This document shows positions 25,062 to 36,703 of a stretch of DNA of 64,000 bases, in pieces (the first letter of the stretch is position 1; each line of letters begins with the position of its first letter). Source of the DNA: Castor canadensis (taxonomy: Eukaryota; Chordata; Mammalia; Rodentia; Castoridae); the NCBI RefSeq assembly GCF_047511655.1, contig NC_133403.1:16241014-16305013 (forward strand), read 5' to 3'. The translations under genes were made by a program, and so were the position numbers. The notes beneath the pieces were generated by a model. The model saw nothing but the letters and a program-made list of their open reading frames with translations, did not search any database and was not told the DNA's origin.

Positions 25062-25269
25062 TCATTTCTTCTTCTTCTTCTTCCTTCTTCCTTCTTTCTT
25101 CTTCCTTCTTCCTTCTCCTTCTCCTTCTCCTTCTTCTTCTTCTTCTTCTTCTTCTTTCCTCCTCCTCCTCCTCCTCCTCCTCCTCCTCCTCCTTCTTCTT
25201 CTTCTTCTTCTCTTCTCTCTCTCTCTCCCTCCCTCCCTCCCTCCCTCCCTCCCTCCCTCTCTCTCTCTT
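25062..25269. repeat. ~200 bp pure polypyrimidine tract
   Basis: Uninterrupted run of C and T on the + strand, passing through TTC, CTT, CCT, CTCC and CCCT microsatellite phases. It abuts the antisense SINE at 25272, so it probably grew from that element's tail (inference). Mirror-repeat stretches could form triplex DNA. Confidence 0.9.
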
Positions 25270-25271
25270 TT

Positions 25272-25449
25272 TCAGGGCCTCAAGCTGGCAGGTGAGGACT
25301 ACTCAAGCCATGCCTTAGTACTTTAGCTATTAGTTTATTGTTCAAATAGGGGCGCATGATTGTGCTCAAGTTGGCCTTAGATTGTAATCCTCCTGTCTCA
25401 GTCTCCAAGGTAGTTTGAGATAACAGGCATGCACCACCATCCCTGGCCT
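25272..25449 (-). mobile_element. ID-B1 SINE, decayed
   Basis: Antisense: TTCAGGGCCTCAAGCTGGCA followed by CAGTCTCCAAGGTAGTTTGA and a CACCACCATCCCTGGCC end. Confidence 0.8.
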
Positions 25450-26111
25450 TCTTTGACATTAAAAAAAATCTAAGGTCCAATCATAGATTCTGCATTGCCT
25501 TTCTCAGGCCTGTTTATTCTCCTAAAATTTAGAAATGTTTTTAAGCTCTTCATTTTGATTTGTTTTTGTCTTCCATGATCTTGAGACTTTTAGAGAATCA
25601 AAGCCAGTGACTGATTTTCCAGAATACATCATAATCTGGATTTATCTGAGCATTTCTTCATCAATCAATTTCCCACTGTCTTGGTCACCACTCTGCCAAG
25701 TTCTCCAGTACTCTCTGTGTTTCCCAGCCAGTGGCTGTCAATTCATGGGTCAGTTAGCCTCTTCTTAGAAACCCTTTCTGCACTCAGCTTCTGGGGAGCA
25801 CTTTCTCCTTCTTCTTCTCAGTCTCCTTTGCTTCCTCCCCTTGTCTTACCAACTTCTCTGAGTTTCCTTCTGAGAACTTCTTAGGTCCCACCTACAAATT
25901 TGATGTGCAGTGTTTTTGTTTTCACTTAAACTGGGGCTTTATGATTATGCTCTGATGGAAACCTGTGGTACAATTCCAGGACCTCTGACCATTGAACTTC
26001 AAGTGTAGAAATAATTAATGTTTATGATCACAGTAGTCATTTCAAGGAAGTCTTTGCCATGTAATGATATGAACTGCGTCTTAAATAGACACACATTTAA
26101 GCTTATTTATT

Positions 26112-26392
26112 CAGTTATTTTTGGCAGTACTGGGGTTTGAACATAGACCTTTGAGCTTCCTAGGCAAGTGCTCTCTCTACCACTTCAGGCACACATCCGG
26201 ACCTTTTTTCTTTCAGTTTATCTTTCAGATAGGGTCTTGTGCTTTTGTCTGGGTGCCACCATACTCAGATTGTTCCTTTTTTTTAAGATAGCATCTTACT
26301 AATCTTTGTCCAGGCTGGCCTCAAACCACAATCTTCTTGTCTTCTTTTCCTGAGTAGTTGGATGACAAGTGTGCACCACCATATCCAGCACT
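26112..26392 (-). mobile_element. Composite ID-B1 SINE
   Basis: Antisense: TTTTTGGCAGTACTGGGGTT, CCTAGGCAAGTGCTCTCTCT, then two B1-like halves ending GTGCACCACCATATCCAGCA. Confidence 0.85.
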
Positions 26393-26698
26393 CTTAATTT
26401 ATTTTCTAAAGTACTAACATCTCCCTGTGCCTCAGTTTCCTGAAGAGTAGGTTTTCCCCTTAGATAAGCATTTGCTAGGCTTTTTGAGTGTGCTAGGTTC
26501 TGTGATTGGTGATCAGCAGCCCTGAGATTGTCATATAAGCAATTACAAGTAGATTGTCAACAGAGAGGAACCTGGGGCACATTCCACAGCTGAAGAAGTG
26601 TGGATGCTCTTGCTGCACCCTAAATAATGGCTTTTCTTCTTAAGGAGTATATCCCGACTGAGGGACCATTGTTGGGAGTGGATTTTTCTCTTTACCAG

Positions 26699-26795
26699 GT
26701 GTGGAAACAGAGCCTTTTGAAGTTGGAGACCACCTGATTGAGGCTAGTGGGAAACTTCAATTTCTGGATAAGTTGCTGGATCTCCTTTATTCTAG
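26699..26795 (+). pseudogene. CHD1L: CHD1L exon relic: [15 protein letters not shown] (fully open)
   Basis: 97 bp between TTTACCAG and gtaggc. It reads [18 protein letters not shown] then LDKLL and LYS with no lesion. It is the start of the helicase C-terminal lobe. Confidence 0.93.
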
Positions 26796-28394
26796 GTAGG
26801 CAGCAGGTTCTTGTTTGCTGCTGGGCTAGTGACTATTCAGAACTGAATAATGAGAAACTTGCTGATTTCTTGAGACTAAATCACATTTTCCATTTTTCAG
26901 CACCCTGATTAAGGTTCTACCTAATCTGCAACTACACGCCTGCCTCCTGCTCCACAATCACCCTTTCTTCCCTGAATTACTACAGCACTTAGGATCCTAA
27001 TCCAACACTGGCAATTGTAGACCTCACTCTGCTACCTGGTTGATCGTGCATCTTAACCTCAGGACAGAGACAACATTGAGCATTTCTTTTACAATTGCTT
27101 GCTAGCATCTTGCATTGAATCAGCACACCATAAGGGCTTGGTACAAATTCTTTTCTCTTAACCTGTGGGATTTCATATAAACTCAAGGGGAAATTGTGGG
27201 ATCCCTCCCAGAGATATGAATTGAGCATCAAAGACCATGTTTAGTTAGTGTTTGGTGACCTGTGTACAGCTTAGGCCTGTTCTTCATAGTCATTAGAGGA
27301 AAAGTGGAATCTGGAAAAAGCCCAGATTCTCAGGACCTCAAAGTCGTTCCTTTGGAAAAATTTCCCCAGGGGTGGCCCCAGCTAAACTAAAACTTCAAAT
27401 TAGTCAAAATTTCCCAAACTTTGGAATGTATAAGTTAAATAATTGCATTTCTTTCTGTATTTTATTGACTCTAATATCTATGTATCTACCATGAGTATAT
27501 CAGAGTTGGAGAAGAGTCAACAAATGCCTTCTTGCCAACTGTTTGATTTCACGGAACCAGAAAATTTATGTGACTTGTTCAAGGTCACATAGCCAGTACA
27601 TGGCAGAGATGAGATTATCATTGATGTCTTCACCTTCAAGTTCAATTTTTCCATGCATTTACAACTAAAATATTGCAGGAGTTATCCATAACTGTTCTTC
27701 TGATATGTTTTTGTACATTGTAGATTGTTAGTTTATTCATGAAAATATTATTTGGACAGCATTGTGCTTTTTAATGCAAAGAACAAAGTAACCGGCTTGA
27801 CTTCATTCTAGACACAATCCATCAATTTGCCTTCTAGTTTTCTCTTTTCTCTGTCTATTGCCTAGAAGTTTCCCCTTGCCCCTTACTTCTCTAAAATGAT
27901 GTTTCTCAGGCTTCAGTTCATTTATCTGTAGTGATAGTAACTTACTTCTCAAGTAGGAAGCTGTAGATGGCTGACCACAAATTCATCAGGATCTTTGTTT
28001 GTGTGTGTCTATGCATTTGAATTTTGCATTTTACTCTTCACATGTGTATATTTATTTTGCTGTTGAAATGAAAGGTTGTATTTCTTTTGACTGAGTGAAT
28101 TGGTATACAAGAAAGAGCTCCTGGTTATTGTAGGTCTTCTTATACTCATTGATACATGCACCCAAGAAATCCACACTAGTTATGATCTGCCACTCTGAAG
28201 GATATAGGTATGTGCACAGGTAATATTCTTTATGTAAAGAGATTCTGAGAAAGTATTTAAACTATGTAACATTTATATTTCTACATTAGCATTCATTTAC
28301 TTATAACCTGGTATTTTTGGTATGTTTCATCTGAGGGAATCTTACCTTAAATACTACTAGAGTTGGCAGTTTCTTCTTTTCTTTTTCTTGCCAG
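26796..28394. other. CHD1L intron, no assignable feature
   Basis: 1.6 kb of AT-rich DNA between two intact exon relics. No repeat or RNA gene recognised. Confidence 0.55.
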
Positions 28395-28468
28395 CGGTCA
28401 TTTGGTTTTACTTTTCTCCCACATGACCTTGATGTTGGGTATTCTCCAAGACTATATGTATTATAGAG
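28395..28468 (+). pseudogene. CHD1L: CHD1L exon relic: VLLFSHMT..ILQDYM (fully open)
   Basis: 74 bp between CTTGCCAG and gtgact. It reads HLVLLFSHMTLMLGILQDYM then YYR, matching the FSQMTQMLDILQDYMDYR segment (helicase motif IV region). There are only missense differences, including Q to H in FSQMT. Confidence 0.9.
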
Positions 28469-28840
28469 GTGACTTGCCTTTGCTATTAAGCTACATAAGC
28501 CTTTTAGATTTCACAGCCAGACAGGTCCATGAAGAGTAATATGTGGGGTGGGAATATTAGAGAGGAAAGCAGTGCAAGAACACTGTTCAGAAGTGAAAGA
28601 AGACAAGAAGTAAAGGAAATGGTGTGTGAAACAGGGGTAGGGACACATGGGTGGGAATGAATGCTATATTTCTGTTGGTTTTGTGACTTAAAATTGTGGT
28701 TCACTGGAACAAACATTGCAGAAATATTGAGTGTTTTTGAAAATGCACTGTAAACAGTATCAGTGATGAGAACTTTCAATGTCTTGAAACATTCAACTCC
28801 ACAGTTGAGCACTTACTCAGGATAAGTAAAAACATGAATA

Positions 28841-29041
28841 TTGCTGGGTGCCAGTAGCTCACACCTGTAAACCTAGCTACTTAGGCTGTTGAGAAGGAGA
28901 TAATTGTGGTTCAAGGCCAGAGGCATCAAATAGTTTATGAGACCCTCCCCATCTCCAAAATAACCGAATAAATGGATGAAGGTTTGGCTCAAGTGTAAAG
29001 TGCCTGCTTTGCAAGCAAAAAGCCCTGAGTTCAAAAAAAAA
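28841..29041 (+). mobile_element. B1-ID dimeric SINE
   Basis: Sense: GCTGGGTGCCAGTAGCTCAC through GGTTCAAGGCCAGAGGCATC to an ID half (TGGCTCAAGTGTAAAGTGCC) ending in AAAAAAAAA near 29032-29041. Confidence 0.88.
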
Positions 29042-29086
29042 TAACATTGAATTACACAGATACCACAAAGAAAACAGGGAAAAGAC

Positions 29087-29969
29087 TGTGGAGAGTGGAT
29101 TAAAGCCTAGGAGAAATAAACACAAACCAGGTGAGATATGGCTTACCTGCTTTTCCGAGATTGGCATAGCCCTGGAAGCAGAACAGCTGTTTCTCCTGAA
29201 TTGTTTGTGTTCAGAGAAGCAGGTACACAGGTTTCTCCTGTTACAATGTCACGCCCCTCTCCAAGAGCTGCTGCTCCACCATGTATATTGCTGTTTGTAA
29301 AAGACCTGTGAAGGAGAAAGAAAGACTTTGCTCTTTGCCTTTGGCTTTTACTTTGAGCTTGGCTTGGGCTTTTTGCTTTGGACTTTTTGGTGTGGGAAGC
29401 TTTTGGAAAATAAAAGAATTCCTGAAGGGAAAAGAATTGCTAAAGGGAACTTGCTGAAGGGGGGCTGATAGTCTGTACCAAGAACTTTAACATAGGTCTT
29501 AGCAAAGCTAAGCTAAAGAAAGAACTTTAACATAGGCTTTAGAAACTAAGGCAAAGCCAAAGAGAACATCGGACAGTTCAAGATAGGGGACCAAGACTTT
29601 GCAAGTCTGAGCACTGAGGCATTAAGACAGCTAAAGAGAGAATGCTAAAGAAAAGATAAAAGCCTGGGGGCAAAAGACTTTAAGAACAATTAAGCTAAAG
29701 ATAAGCTAAGAGAAAACATGGGACAGTGTGAGTCTAAGGAAAGAGGTTTTAGACAAGATTTTGAAGAACTGCAAGGAGTAAGTCCTTAAAGAATAAAGAT
29801 AGAGAAAAGAAGGAATGAGGGTTGGGCATCTCCACCCAAGTGCCCAACACACCTGACCCAACTTTCTGTCTGTCTATCCTATGTCTTTTCTGAATCTCCA
29901 GTAACCCCCAGTTAAGTCCAGTTAGGTTCAATAATATCCAGGAGTGAGAGGAAAAAGCTCACTCTAACA
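29087..29969 (+). mobile_element. LTR-like element, copy A
   Basis: ~880 bp bounded by TGTGGAGAG at the left and CTCTAACA at the right, the TG..CA ends expected of an LTR. Copy B lies inverted at 61921-62689, with homology along the full length. Copy A carries an internal near-duplication around GAACTTTAACATAGG (29481 and 29521). No internal retroviral sequence or second LTR adjoins it, so it would be a solo LTR. The family is not one I can name. It sits inside a CHD1L intron. Confidence 0.7.
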
Positions 29970-30709
29970 AGGGAGCAAAAAAATAGTGCCCCCTCCAAAA
30001 GATAAGATCACTCATTTCTATATAGATAGTAGACAATGTAGGTTATTACCTGAGAATTCTGCATAATATATAACAAATTATATGTAGCATAATGAGAAAA
30101 GCTATAATTATGGTTGATTTAAAGCCCAGCAGTGCAAAAGTATCAACTCCAGACTTTATAAGTTTAAAAGTTAGTCCAGAGTAGGTCTCTCAGATCCATT
30201 GGATGCTCCCTGGGACAGTGTGTCTATTCCAGTGATTAGCAGCAGGAGAGCCATTGTCACATTGGGGAGTCCCTGATACACAAGCTCACATGAAGTCATG
30301 ACTCCCCTTTCTGACATGGTGCCTGGTGACAGATGGAGAATGCCCATGCATCATCAACAGGTGTGTGCTGGGCCATCAGGCAGGCCCCCTCACTTCTCCC
30401 AAGGGCTCATGCTTGCCTGAATAAGAATTGTTTCCCAGAGATACAAACTGCCATAGAGTGGACAGTCAGGAAGAATCACAGCTAGTACTAATTCCATAAA
30501 TTCCCAGAGCAATATGGTATGGTCAGTTCCCTTGTAAAATGTCAAAATGCCCCCTAAGTTTAGATCTTTTCCATTAGATTTAAAGTAGCGGTATGCCTGT
30601 ATATGAAATGGGACAAAATAGGTATTTGGTTTTGGACTGAAATTTTTTTATTCCCAAGAGTGTTTGAAAAGAGTTAAGATGTCTCTGTTTTTTGCCCCTC
30701 TATGTAAAG

Positions 30710-30821
30710 GCTACAGCTATGAGCATGTGGATGGCTCTGTGGGAGGGGAAGAGAAATTCCTGACCATTAGTAAATTTGGACAGCAGCCCATTTTTTATAT
30801 TTCTTCTGAATTCCTGGGCAG
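30710..30821 (+). pseudogene. CHD1L: CHD1L exon relic: helicase motif V region, +1 frameshift
   Basis: 112 bp between TATGTAAAG and gtagat. It opens with [17 protein letters not shown] and FGQQPIF. A one-base insertion in the T run 30791-30796 shifts the frame. Skipping it restores IFLLNSWAG, equivalent to the VFLLSTRAG of the parental protein, with the conserved STRAG core also substituted. Confidence 0.92.
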
Positions 30822-30891
30822 GTAGATCACCTGGGTATGATGGAAACAAACAAATAATAGACAAGATAGGACTTTACATTCCAACCATTAG

Positions 30892-31098
30892 CACATTTCC
30901 CATAATTCCATTAAAGGTGAGGCTATTACCAAGAAGTATAAAAAAGAGGGAATTGACATCATTACCATAGTTTGTCATGGTACTGGACTTCTAGCATGGC
31001 AACATTTCTATCCACCCTATCCAAGCTATGATCTCATCAAAGAAGTGAGGCTGAAGTTTGAGGCTGTTGAACATAATGCTAATCTGCTTTATCATTGA
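30892..31098 (+). other. Coding-like open segment of unknown origin
   Basis: 68 open codons ending in TGA (31096-31098), including KKYKKEGIDIITIVCHGTGL and YPSYDLIKEV. The composition looks protein-like rather than random, and the segment lies just after the motif V exon relic. It does not match CHD1L. It could be a retrocopy fragment or a transposon relic. Confidence 0.35.
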
Positions 31099-31384
31099 CC
31101 TGGCAATTTTCTGAATGAGTTCTGTGATTTTTGTGAGAAATTTTATCTGCATTCAGTGGAGGCAGCTGTCCTTCCCACTATGAATTTGCTTTGGTGTTGT
31201 CTTGTCTCTCTGGGCTTCAGGATTTTTATATTTTTAATTTATTTTACTTTTTGGAAAAGTGCTTTACAGCAAGACTGAGCAAAAGACACCAAAATTTCCC
31301 AAATACAGTTATGACACCCACATTCACAGTCACGCCTGTTATCACCACACCGCATCAGAATGGTACATTTGTTACACATGATAG

Positions 31385-31863
31385 GTTTCAGTTTCTTTTC
31401 TTTAAATTGTTGTACAGAAAGTACATTGTGACATTTACAAAAGGTTTTAAAATGTATCACCCCCTCCATCATTTTCCTTTATCCACCTCTTCCCCATTCC
31501 TGGAATAGTTTCAACAGTTCTCATTTTTCCTTTGACATGCATGAGTTCATAATATTTCCACCATATTCACACTCCTACATCCTTTCCTTATATCCTACCC
31601 CCTTCCACTATTGCCAACCCCTAAGACAGGACCTATTTTGCCTTCCTGGTTTCCATTTTTGAAAAAAAAACTTTTTGTTTATTTAAGATAGTTGTACAGG
31701 GTACTTCATTGTGACATTTCCATGTATATATGTGTTGCAAACTGAATTCGTTCATCCCTTCTATTTTTCTCCGTTCTATTCTAGTCCTATTCTCATGGTG
31801 ATTTCAAAAGGTATAAAAATTCTATATTCATTCTTGTACAGGAAGTATATCAACTATATTCAC
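31385..31863 (-). mobile_element. L1 3' UTR part, antisense (left of the ERV)
   Basis: Antisense L1 3'-end-like sequence (TTGTACAGAAAGTACATTGT; CCACCTCTTCCCCATTCCTG). It continues at 36991 with ORF2 C-terminal sequence, the two halves being separated by the ERV insertion. Confidence 0.65.
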
Positions 31864-32148
31864 TGATAGAATAATAATGTCACCATTTTGTGCATCACAA
31901 AAATGGCAGCCCCACTCTTTAACAGAAATTCCCCCTCTGTAAGATAGATCCACCCCTGCCAGAGAATACTACACATGTACTAACTTCCTTAACCTCCCAC
32001 TTCTACAAAAGTCACTCCTCACCCAGGTTCACTGCTGCGCCATCTTTTCCCTGGCCAGCCTGGCAGTTTGGGCCTGCCATTTAACTTTGCTCTATTGACG
32101 TGAGACTTTTCTCGTGAGCTTTTTTTGTGAGCAGCTTTATTCCTAACA
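31864..32148 (+). repeat. ERV 5' LTR
   Basis: 285 bp from TGATAGAATAATAAT to CCTAACA, TG..CA bounded. The 3' LTR matches it almost end to end. The flank before it ends TTCAC, the flank after the 3' LTR begins TTCAG, a plausible 5-bp target duplication with one change. Confidence 0.88.
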
Positions 32149-32150
32149 TT

Positions 32151-32168
32151 TTGTGCCATGACTCAGAT
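32151..32168 (+). other. ERV primer-binding site, tRNA-His type
   Basis: Three bases after the LTR lies TTGTGCCATGACTCAGAT, which differs at three positions from the tRNA-His complement known from HERV-H-type proviruses. Two of the differences are G-to-A, as expected from decay. Confidence 0.75.
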
Positions 32169-32673
32169 GGGGGTGCATTCCCTCACTGACCTTGCTCTCC
32201 CGGCCTCCCCCACCCCATCCCTCTTGCTCTCTCTCTCTCAACTCCCATTCCCTTCCTCTGGGATCTTAGCTGCTTTACTGGGACCCCCAATCCTAAAAAC
32301 AAAACGCCACTCTCTCACTAGTTCACAGGGAAGTTCCTATGCCCCAGCGCACCTCCAACTGCCATCCACCACTGGCCAATCTTCCCTCAAGGTCCTCTCT
32401 CTCTCTTGGTGAGTCCTCCTTAAATGCTGAGCTGTGGCCTCTCTCATTTCCTCAAAAACCTAGTGATAGGTCTCAGCTCACTCTCATCCCTAGGAACCAG
32501 GTTCCAAATAAGGGACTGTGGATGCCCCATGGTGAAGATGTTCCCTCTGGGTGTACCACACTTCTCTGTCACTCCTGAGGACCTGATATTTTGGGGACAC
32601 CTGCCATATCTCTCCTCAGGTCAGGCCTCACCATGGGAGTTGGACCATCCCAAATTACTTCAGACTCCCCACT

Positions 32674-33060
32674 GTGATGTCTCCTGGCAACCTTGGGTCC
32701 CTCCACCTAACACCTGATCTTAAGCCACGAAAGCTCATTTTTCTCTGTAATCAGGCCTGGCCCCAATACCCATTAAACAATGCCTCCAAATGGCCACTTA
32801 ATGACACTTTCAATCCCAATATTTTAAGGGATTTATACAATCTCTGTGAGCGTGCTAGTAAATGGAAGGAACATTCCTATGTCCAATCCTTTCCCTGTTT
32901 ATGCATCAAACCCTCCCTCTGTACTTTGTTCCCTGTGCAGATTCTATTAGCCTGTAAACCAGTTTCTAAATCAACAAATTCCTCTCCCAAACCTCCTCCT
33001 TCCCCATGTAAGCAGACTTCTTGCACTGCTTACCATAACTGTCTCCTCCTATCTTCCTGA
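32674..33060 (+). pseudogene. ERV gag matrix-like segment
   Basis: 129-codon open stretch with the AWPQYPL and NILRDLYNLCERASKW motifs typical of class I ERV matrix regions, followed by a proline-rich tail. No complete gag frame exists around it. Confidence 0.7.
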
Positions 33061-34466
33061 AAAACTCCCTGTCATGGAGTTAACCAAGCCACTCCTTGCC
33101 AACTCTGGCCTCAAGGCGACTCCAGCTCTGGGAGAGCTCATGCTCCCCTCCTGTGGGCTGAGACCAAGCCCCGGATTTATTCAGGTACACCTCATGCTAC
33201 GTTGGTGAAGTCCTGTTTGATTATGTCATCTGGTGACTGCTTCTCCCCCACCCCAACTAATGTCCCTTTTTCCTGAGACAGCAACCAGAGAGTGGAGGTT
33301 TTGTTTTGCTGAAAGTGTTCCAGTATCAGTCAATGGGAGCAACCTAGAGACGCAAGTGATGGCTAATCCCTCAGGCATATGTTGTGGCTCCAGGCTCTGC
33401 CTTCCCCTCCCTTACCTAAGATATAAGGACACATTTTCTGCTTCCTCCATGGTCTCACAGCATGTCCTTTGTCTCTCTCTGCCTTCTCCTCCTTGGGCTT
33501 ACTGGGACCCTGCCTCCCATGAAAAACCTGTAGCATAGTACCTTATGACTTAAGTTATTCGGGCTAATTTGCCAGGCCTCTCAACTGAAGTAACTTTAAA
33601 TCAGCTGCTTTACAAAAGCATTTACAAAAAAATATGGCTGCCACTCTCATGCCGTAACTCCACCCCCATAAGGGGAGGAAGGAAAGCAAACATGCGCTCT
33701 CATGCTGAGGGATGCTGGCTTCTGGACACAGCAAAAATGCCTGCTATATCTAAGAAAATACATAGAGAGGACCCAGCACATCCTGGACCACCAGCCACAC
33801 ATGGCAATGGCTGTGGCTCCACCGCCAATTCCCCTAGAATAAATGCGGGCAGAGTACAAAGGAAGGGGGGAAGGTTGACAGGCCATAGCATCAGGCCTAG
33901 GCAGTCAGGGTCATTTGTCCCAGGTGTGTGTGTAGGGAGTGGTAGCTTGTACAAGCCCTGCTCCTAGCCCCACCTCACACCTCAGGGCATCAGACCTAGC
34001 CCTTGTAAGCCAATTGTTAGCTCAAGTTTATAGTTCCAGAAATAGCAAAATGGATGTTACTATGGTCTCTAAACTTCTCATTTAAAATTTTCTATTTCTT
34101 TGGCCTCAGCATAAATTTTTCCCTCCAAATATTATCACTAGTTGTCCCATATGGTACTATTGTTGGCCCAAAATGCCCTCTAAATGCCCTTCTCTAACTT
34201 TACACATGATTTATTCCTTTATTAAAAAGGTAGACTTTATTAAAGAAGCTGCCTGCTGTTAACTCAAAGACAGGATCCTAACGTTTTGTTCTTTCTAGAT
34301 AGAATCTGCACCTTCTAGTCTTCTGGCTTGTAGACGTTAAAAGCTTTGTACTGAGGCCTGGCCTCAATATGCCTTGGGTGACCAAGAGAAGTGGCCTTCA
34401 CAGGGTTCCTTAAGTTACAATACCATACTCCAATTAGACCTTTGCTATAAAAGGAAAAATATATTT

Positions 34467-34562
34467 ATTTGGGGATAAAGATGTAGCTCAATGGGAAAAT
34501 GTCTACCCAGCATGTGCAAAGCCCTGGGTTCAATTCCCCAACATTAATAAATAAAAAAAAGA
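34467..34562 (+). mobile_element. ID SINE inside the ERV
   Basis: GGGGATAAAGATGTAGCTCA to GGGTTCAATTCCCCAACATT with an AATAAATAAAAAAAAG tail. It splits the gag region, so it inserted after the ERV. Confidence 0.9.
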
Positions 34563-34734
34563 TGAAGAGGATAAATGCTGTTAATGCCACTGCAGCCATC
34601 TCTTAGTGGAAGAATGTAGTTAAACCTAGACCAGGTCCTTCATTCTTCAAATGAGGAAACTGAGGCCCAGAACAGTTCAGAGACCTGATCTCCAGAGTTT
34701 CAGGTGTCAACATAAAATAACAACTTTGCTTTAC

Positions 34735-35162
34735 AGCAACTCCTTAAAGAAAATCCCCTTACATTTCTACAACATCTTAAGGATGCTATCAGAAAACATA
34801 CCATGATGGACCCAGAGTCACAGGTGAGAGATGTTCTCCTTAAAGATAAATTTCTAACCATCAGCCCCACATATTTGTAGAAAACTCAGTCTGTGGTTTA
34901 AGGAGAAAAGTCATTGGATCAACTAATAGAACTAGCCATGTCTGTATGTTATAACCAGGACATTACTAACAAAGAGAAAGATAAAAGACATGACCTCATT
35001 GCTGCCCCCACTCATCTGAGGTCTACATCTCGAGTTTGTACCATGGTGGACAGGAGGGACATTTCTGCAGAGAATGCTTAAGGGGGACAGCCAGGGAGAC
35101 AGCCCTGCCCCCAACAAGGACCCTGCCCTCTCTGCAAAAGTAACCACTGGAGGTCTAAGTGC
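34735..35162 (+). pseudogene. ERV gag capsid end and nucleocapsid zinc knuckle
   Basis: 34735-34905 reads as a capsid C-terminal helix-rich segment (QQLLKENPLTFLQHL). Further on CPLCKSNHWRSKC at 35124-35162 is a Cys-Cys-His-Cys zinc knuckle, one residue short between the second Cys and the His. Stops and frame changes separate the two. Confidence 0.65.
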
Positions 35163-35289
35163 CCCATCTCTGGATGGAAGGCAAGATGCCACCTCCTATG
35201 GATTGATGGGTCCCAGCCCCCTGTCCACAGTCTACTTCCTGGCATTGATGTTGAGGAGCCTCATGGTAGCCATTATGACAAAAAAACCC

Positions 35290-35785
35290 AAAAGCTCATT
35301 TTCCAGCTAGACAGTGGAGCTTATTTCTCTGTTTTACCTTTATCCCCAGGTCCCTGGTCCAATGACAAAAGTTATTGTTCAGGGCAAATCTGGCTAGCCC
35401 TTAGAGCACTACTTTATCCAGCCTCTGGCCTGCTCTTGGGGAGACCTCCTCTTCTGTCACTCTTTCCTCATAGTACCTAAAATTCCAATGTCCCTGCTGG
35501 GACAAGATTTACTATCACAACTAAAACTCAAATTCTTCTCTCCCCAGGCAGCTATTTCTGCTGCCTCTTCCTTCAGGTACAAATAGATTCCACAATGTGG
35601 ACTGATGAGATGAGTGCAGGGTGAGACTGGACAGCTCTCCCTATTCAAATAAAACTCAAAAACCCCTCACAGTTTCCACACCCAAAACAATATCCCCTCA
35701 AGCCTGAGGGACGACAAGGCCTTATGCCTATCATAAATTCCTTAAAACAAGGGCTACTAATTAGTTACTCCAATCTACATAATAA
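35290..35785 (+). pseudogene. ERV pol remnant: protease active site and RT start
   Basis: QLDSGAYFSVLP carries the retropepsin DSG motif (35310-35318). About 35690-35785 resembles the N-terminal RT segment ending in SYSNLH. After about 35785 homology ceases, indicating an internal deletion of RT, RNase H and integrase. Confidence 0.65.
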
Positions 35786-36685
35786 ATTTAAAATTTTTAT
35801 AAAAGTTAATTTTAAAATACATGTTGTAAAGTAAACAACTGGAAAGGATATAGATAGGAATTGAATGTATTTTTTGAGAAATTAAAGGAAAAAATGTTTT
35901 TAGATGAGAAAGGATTTTGTAACAAAGAATTTATCCTAAAGATTGTTTCAAATAGGAGGGATAAAGACAAGCCATCAAAGGGTTTAGTATGTTATATAAA
36001 GGACTGAGTAAGTTTTAAAAGTGTATAATAAAAAGCTTCTATGTGTGATAAAGTTAAAGTTGAATATAATCTAAGAGTTGCCTAAAAGATTTTTAGGGTC
36101 ATGTCAAACTAAAATCACATTCTCTATGTCTACAAAATAACAAGGTTATCTTAATATTGTTCTGCTCTGAGTAACATCTACAAAAAACAGTTACAGAAAA
36201 AGATTTTATCAAAGAAGTTATTTGTGTTTTCTGTTGATCTTGTCAGACTTCAAGTACTACTAAACCAGAGTTCATTTATGTATTTGCTCATGCAAGGTCC
36301 TCTTAAATGACCACCTTATAACTGTGTTCAGGGTCTAGACTTTATCTAAATATGGTACAAACATTTATAGCGTTAAAAGTGTCAGTTTATGTGAAATGAT
36401 GAGCTAAATTTCTCTTTTATCCAAAAGTGTTACATTTAACCTGCATCCTTATACTCAGCTTCTATTTGCCTTTAAAGGTTCCACAAACACTTCACAACAA
36501 CTACCCAAGAGAGTTTTGCCACAAGAATTTAAAGACACCCTTTGTCTTTGTGGACAGGCCCTAACCAGAGATGCAGGAGCCTGAGAATCCAACCCCATAC
36601 AATGCTCCCTCCCAGGAGGAAGTAGCTAAAGAGACTGATGCTTCACCCCAATTCCTGATCCTCAGTTCTTACCCTCATCATTGTT

Positions 36686-36703
36686 AAAGAAAACACTGGG
36701 GAA
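36686..36703 (+). other. ERV polypurine tract
   Basis: AAAGAAAACACTGGGGAA immediately precedes the 3' LTR, the position used for plus-strand priming. Confidence 0.65.

Noticed and set aside
24931..25326. 131-codon + strand open frame rich in Leu/Ser/Phe
   Set aside because: Its length comes from the polypyrimidine tract (only CTT, CTC, TCT, TTC and CCT-type codons). Its start merely includes the end of the HPYLFDG exon relic.
33569..33967. Intact ERV protein
   Set aside because: Open for 132 codons but without recognisable retroviral motifs, and antisense frames are equally open. Treated as part of the broken provirus.
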